Shown in pieces: positions 63,275 to 64,000 of a DNA stretch of 64,000 nt. The stretch lies in contig CAVXJC010000002.1 of assembly GCA_963762075.1 (NCBI GenBank), positions 186,001-250,000 on the forward strand, read 5' to 3'. Numbering within the stretch: the stretch's first letter is position 1; each line of letters opens with the position of its first letter. The notes beneath the pieces were generated by a model. The model was not told the origin of the DNA. It ran no database searches and saw only the letters and a list, made by a program, of their open reading frames with translations. The DNA comes from JAOUEA01 sp963762075. GTDB lineage: Bacteria; Actinomycetota; UBA4738; HRBIN12. The position numbers were made by a program, and so were the translations under genes.

Positions 63275-64000
63275 CTAGGCTGCCCGTCTTCCGCGCTTGC
63301 GCTGCTTCAGGTACTCACGAGCGGCGATCATGCCCGGCGCTCCCATGATGCCGCCGCCCGGGTGCGTCGCCGAGCCGCACATCCAGAGGTCCTTCACGGG
63401 CGTCTCGTATCGCGCCCACCCGGGCACAGGCCGGTTGAAGAAGAGCTGCTCCAACGAGAGCTCCCCCGCGAAGATGTTGCCCTCGCTCAGGCCGGTGATG
63501 TCCTCGATGTCCTTCGGCGTCACGAACTGGTGTCCCTCGATCAACGACCTGATGTTCGGGAAGCGTTCCTCCAGCGTGTCGATCACGTTCTGTCCGAACG
63601 ACTCGCGCTTCGCGTCGTCCCATCGCTCACCCTTGTCGAGGTGGTACGGCGCGTACTGCACGAAACAGCTCATCACGTGCTTGCCCGGCGGGGCCATCGT
63701 CGGATCGACGAGGGTCGGCATGATGCAGTCGATGTACGGACGAGCCGACGGCCGGCCGTACTTCGCGTCGTCGTAGGCTCGCTCCATGTAGTCGAGCGAG
63801 GGCGAGAAGGAGATGGCGCCACGGAGCCATGGACCCACGCCCGGCTTGCACGCGAGCTCGGGCAGGCCGCTGAGCGCCAGGTTCACCTTGCCGCTCGAGC
63901 CCCGGTACTTGTAACGCATGACCTCGTCGCGGAACGAGGGTTCGAGGTCGCTCTCGTCGAGCAGGTTGATGAACGTCTGGCGGGAGTCGAGCGAGCTCAT
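63275..64000 (-). CDS. Phytoene-desaturase-like FAD oxidoreductase, C-terminal part
   Basis: 241 residues of the C-terminal half; the N-terminal half, with the FAD motif, lies beyond the right edge. It aligns by eye along its length with its neighbour: GKVNLALSGLPELACKPG against KVNLVLSGLPAFHGGD, CIMPTLVDPTMAPPGKHVMS against ATIPTLVDPSLAPDGKHVMS, and LWMCGSATHPGGGIMGAPG against LYLAGSGAHPGGGITGGPG. The two genes are therefore tandem paralogues. Confidence 0.82.
   Translation of the reverse strand: MSSLDSRQTFINLLDESDLEPSFRDEVMRYKYRGSSGKVNLALSGLPELACKPGVGPWLRGAISFSPSLDYMERAYDDAKYGRPSARPYIDCIMPTLVDPTMAPPGKHVMSCFVQYAPYHLDKGERWDDAKRESFGQNVIDTLEERFPNIRSLIEGHQFVTPKDIEDITGLSEGNIFAGELSLEQLFFNRPVPGWARYETPVKDLWMCGSATHPGGGIMGAPGMIAAREYLKQRKRGRRAA

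Overview
This is a GC-rich, gene-dense chromosomal window. It reads like an actinobacterium (Actinomycetota), probably an uncultured lineage known from an assembly. The evidence is the family mix: an InhA-type enoyl reductase, DrrAB-like exporters, DUF4333 and DUF2277 proteins, a TgpA/DUF58/MoxR set, a PucR-type regulator, frequent GTG and TTG starts, and many ATGA/GTGA overlaps. I cannot place it below phylum. I found no rRNA, tRNA, CRISPR array, insertion sequence, phage gene or replication origin. No stretch longer than about 200 bases lacks a gene, apart from short regulatory gaps.

Region 1 (1-26.2 kb) is housekeeping and transport. It holds a MoeB-like E1 enzyme with a JAMM peptidase, SelD, an RNB-domain RNase, a pilin-like lipoprotein, a Tat-exported amidohydrolase, a PfkB kinase, an InhA-like FabI, an atypical SDR, a SAM methyltransferase, two ABC-2 export systems, Lon, a metallo-beta-lactamase/rhodanese protein, two MFS transporters, an Fpg/Nei glycosylase and a PLP decarboxylase. 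A 58-residue C2H2 zinc-finger microprotein lies at 26293-26469.

Region 2 (26.5-49.9 kb) is a methylated-amine or methylated-amino-acid catabolic island and the most interesting part. On the minus strand, soxD-soxA-soxG-soxB encode a heterotetrameric sarcosine-oxidase-like enzyme whose alpha subunit keeps cysteines for two Fe-S clusters. Next come, on the plus strand, an APC amino-acid/amine permease, an acyl-CoA-dehydrogenase-fold enzyme lacking the usual catalytic Glu, a DUF1989-GcvT fusion and a phytanoyl-CoA-dioxygenase-like oxygenase. Converging on these is a minus-strand operon that starts at a divergent PucR-type regulator: a glutamine-synthetase-like amine ligase (GmaS-like), the three split glutamate-synthase modules (MgsA, MgsB, MgsC-like), a 146-residue unknown protein, a PuuD-like gamma-glutamyl hydrolase fused to a VOC domain, a DAO-family flavoenzyme, and a flavin reductase fused to a cyclic-nucleotide domain. 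My reading is that an amine is gamma-glutamylated, converted to an N-alkyl-glutamate by the Mgs-like enzyme, and oxidatively demethylated by the Sox-like complex and flavoenzymes. The one-carbon unit would pass to tetrahydrofolate through the GcvT domains. Two short amidotransferase stubs (31464-31595 and 42679-42837) end exactly at the starts of soxD and the puuD-like gene.

Region 3 (50-55.8 kb) holds DUF2277 and an operon of agmatinase-family enzyme, MoxR ATPase, DUF58 protein and TgpA-like transglutaminase. From about 51.6 to 55.7 kb every gene is broken by several frameshifts, while both flanks are clean. This looks like uncorrected sequence rather than real gene decay.

Region 4 (55.8-64 kb) holds an endonuclease/exonuclease/phosphatase-family membrane protein, a complete OpuC-type betaine/choline-class ABC importer (ATPase with CBS domains, two permeases, lipoprotein receptor), a DUF1684 protein, a frameshifted VOC protein, and two tandem phytoene-desaturase-like (PYROXD2-type) flavoproteins. 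The second runs off the right edge. The importer would fit supply of quaternary amines to the island, but that link is inference.
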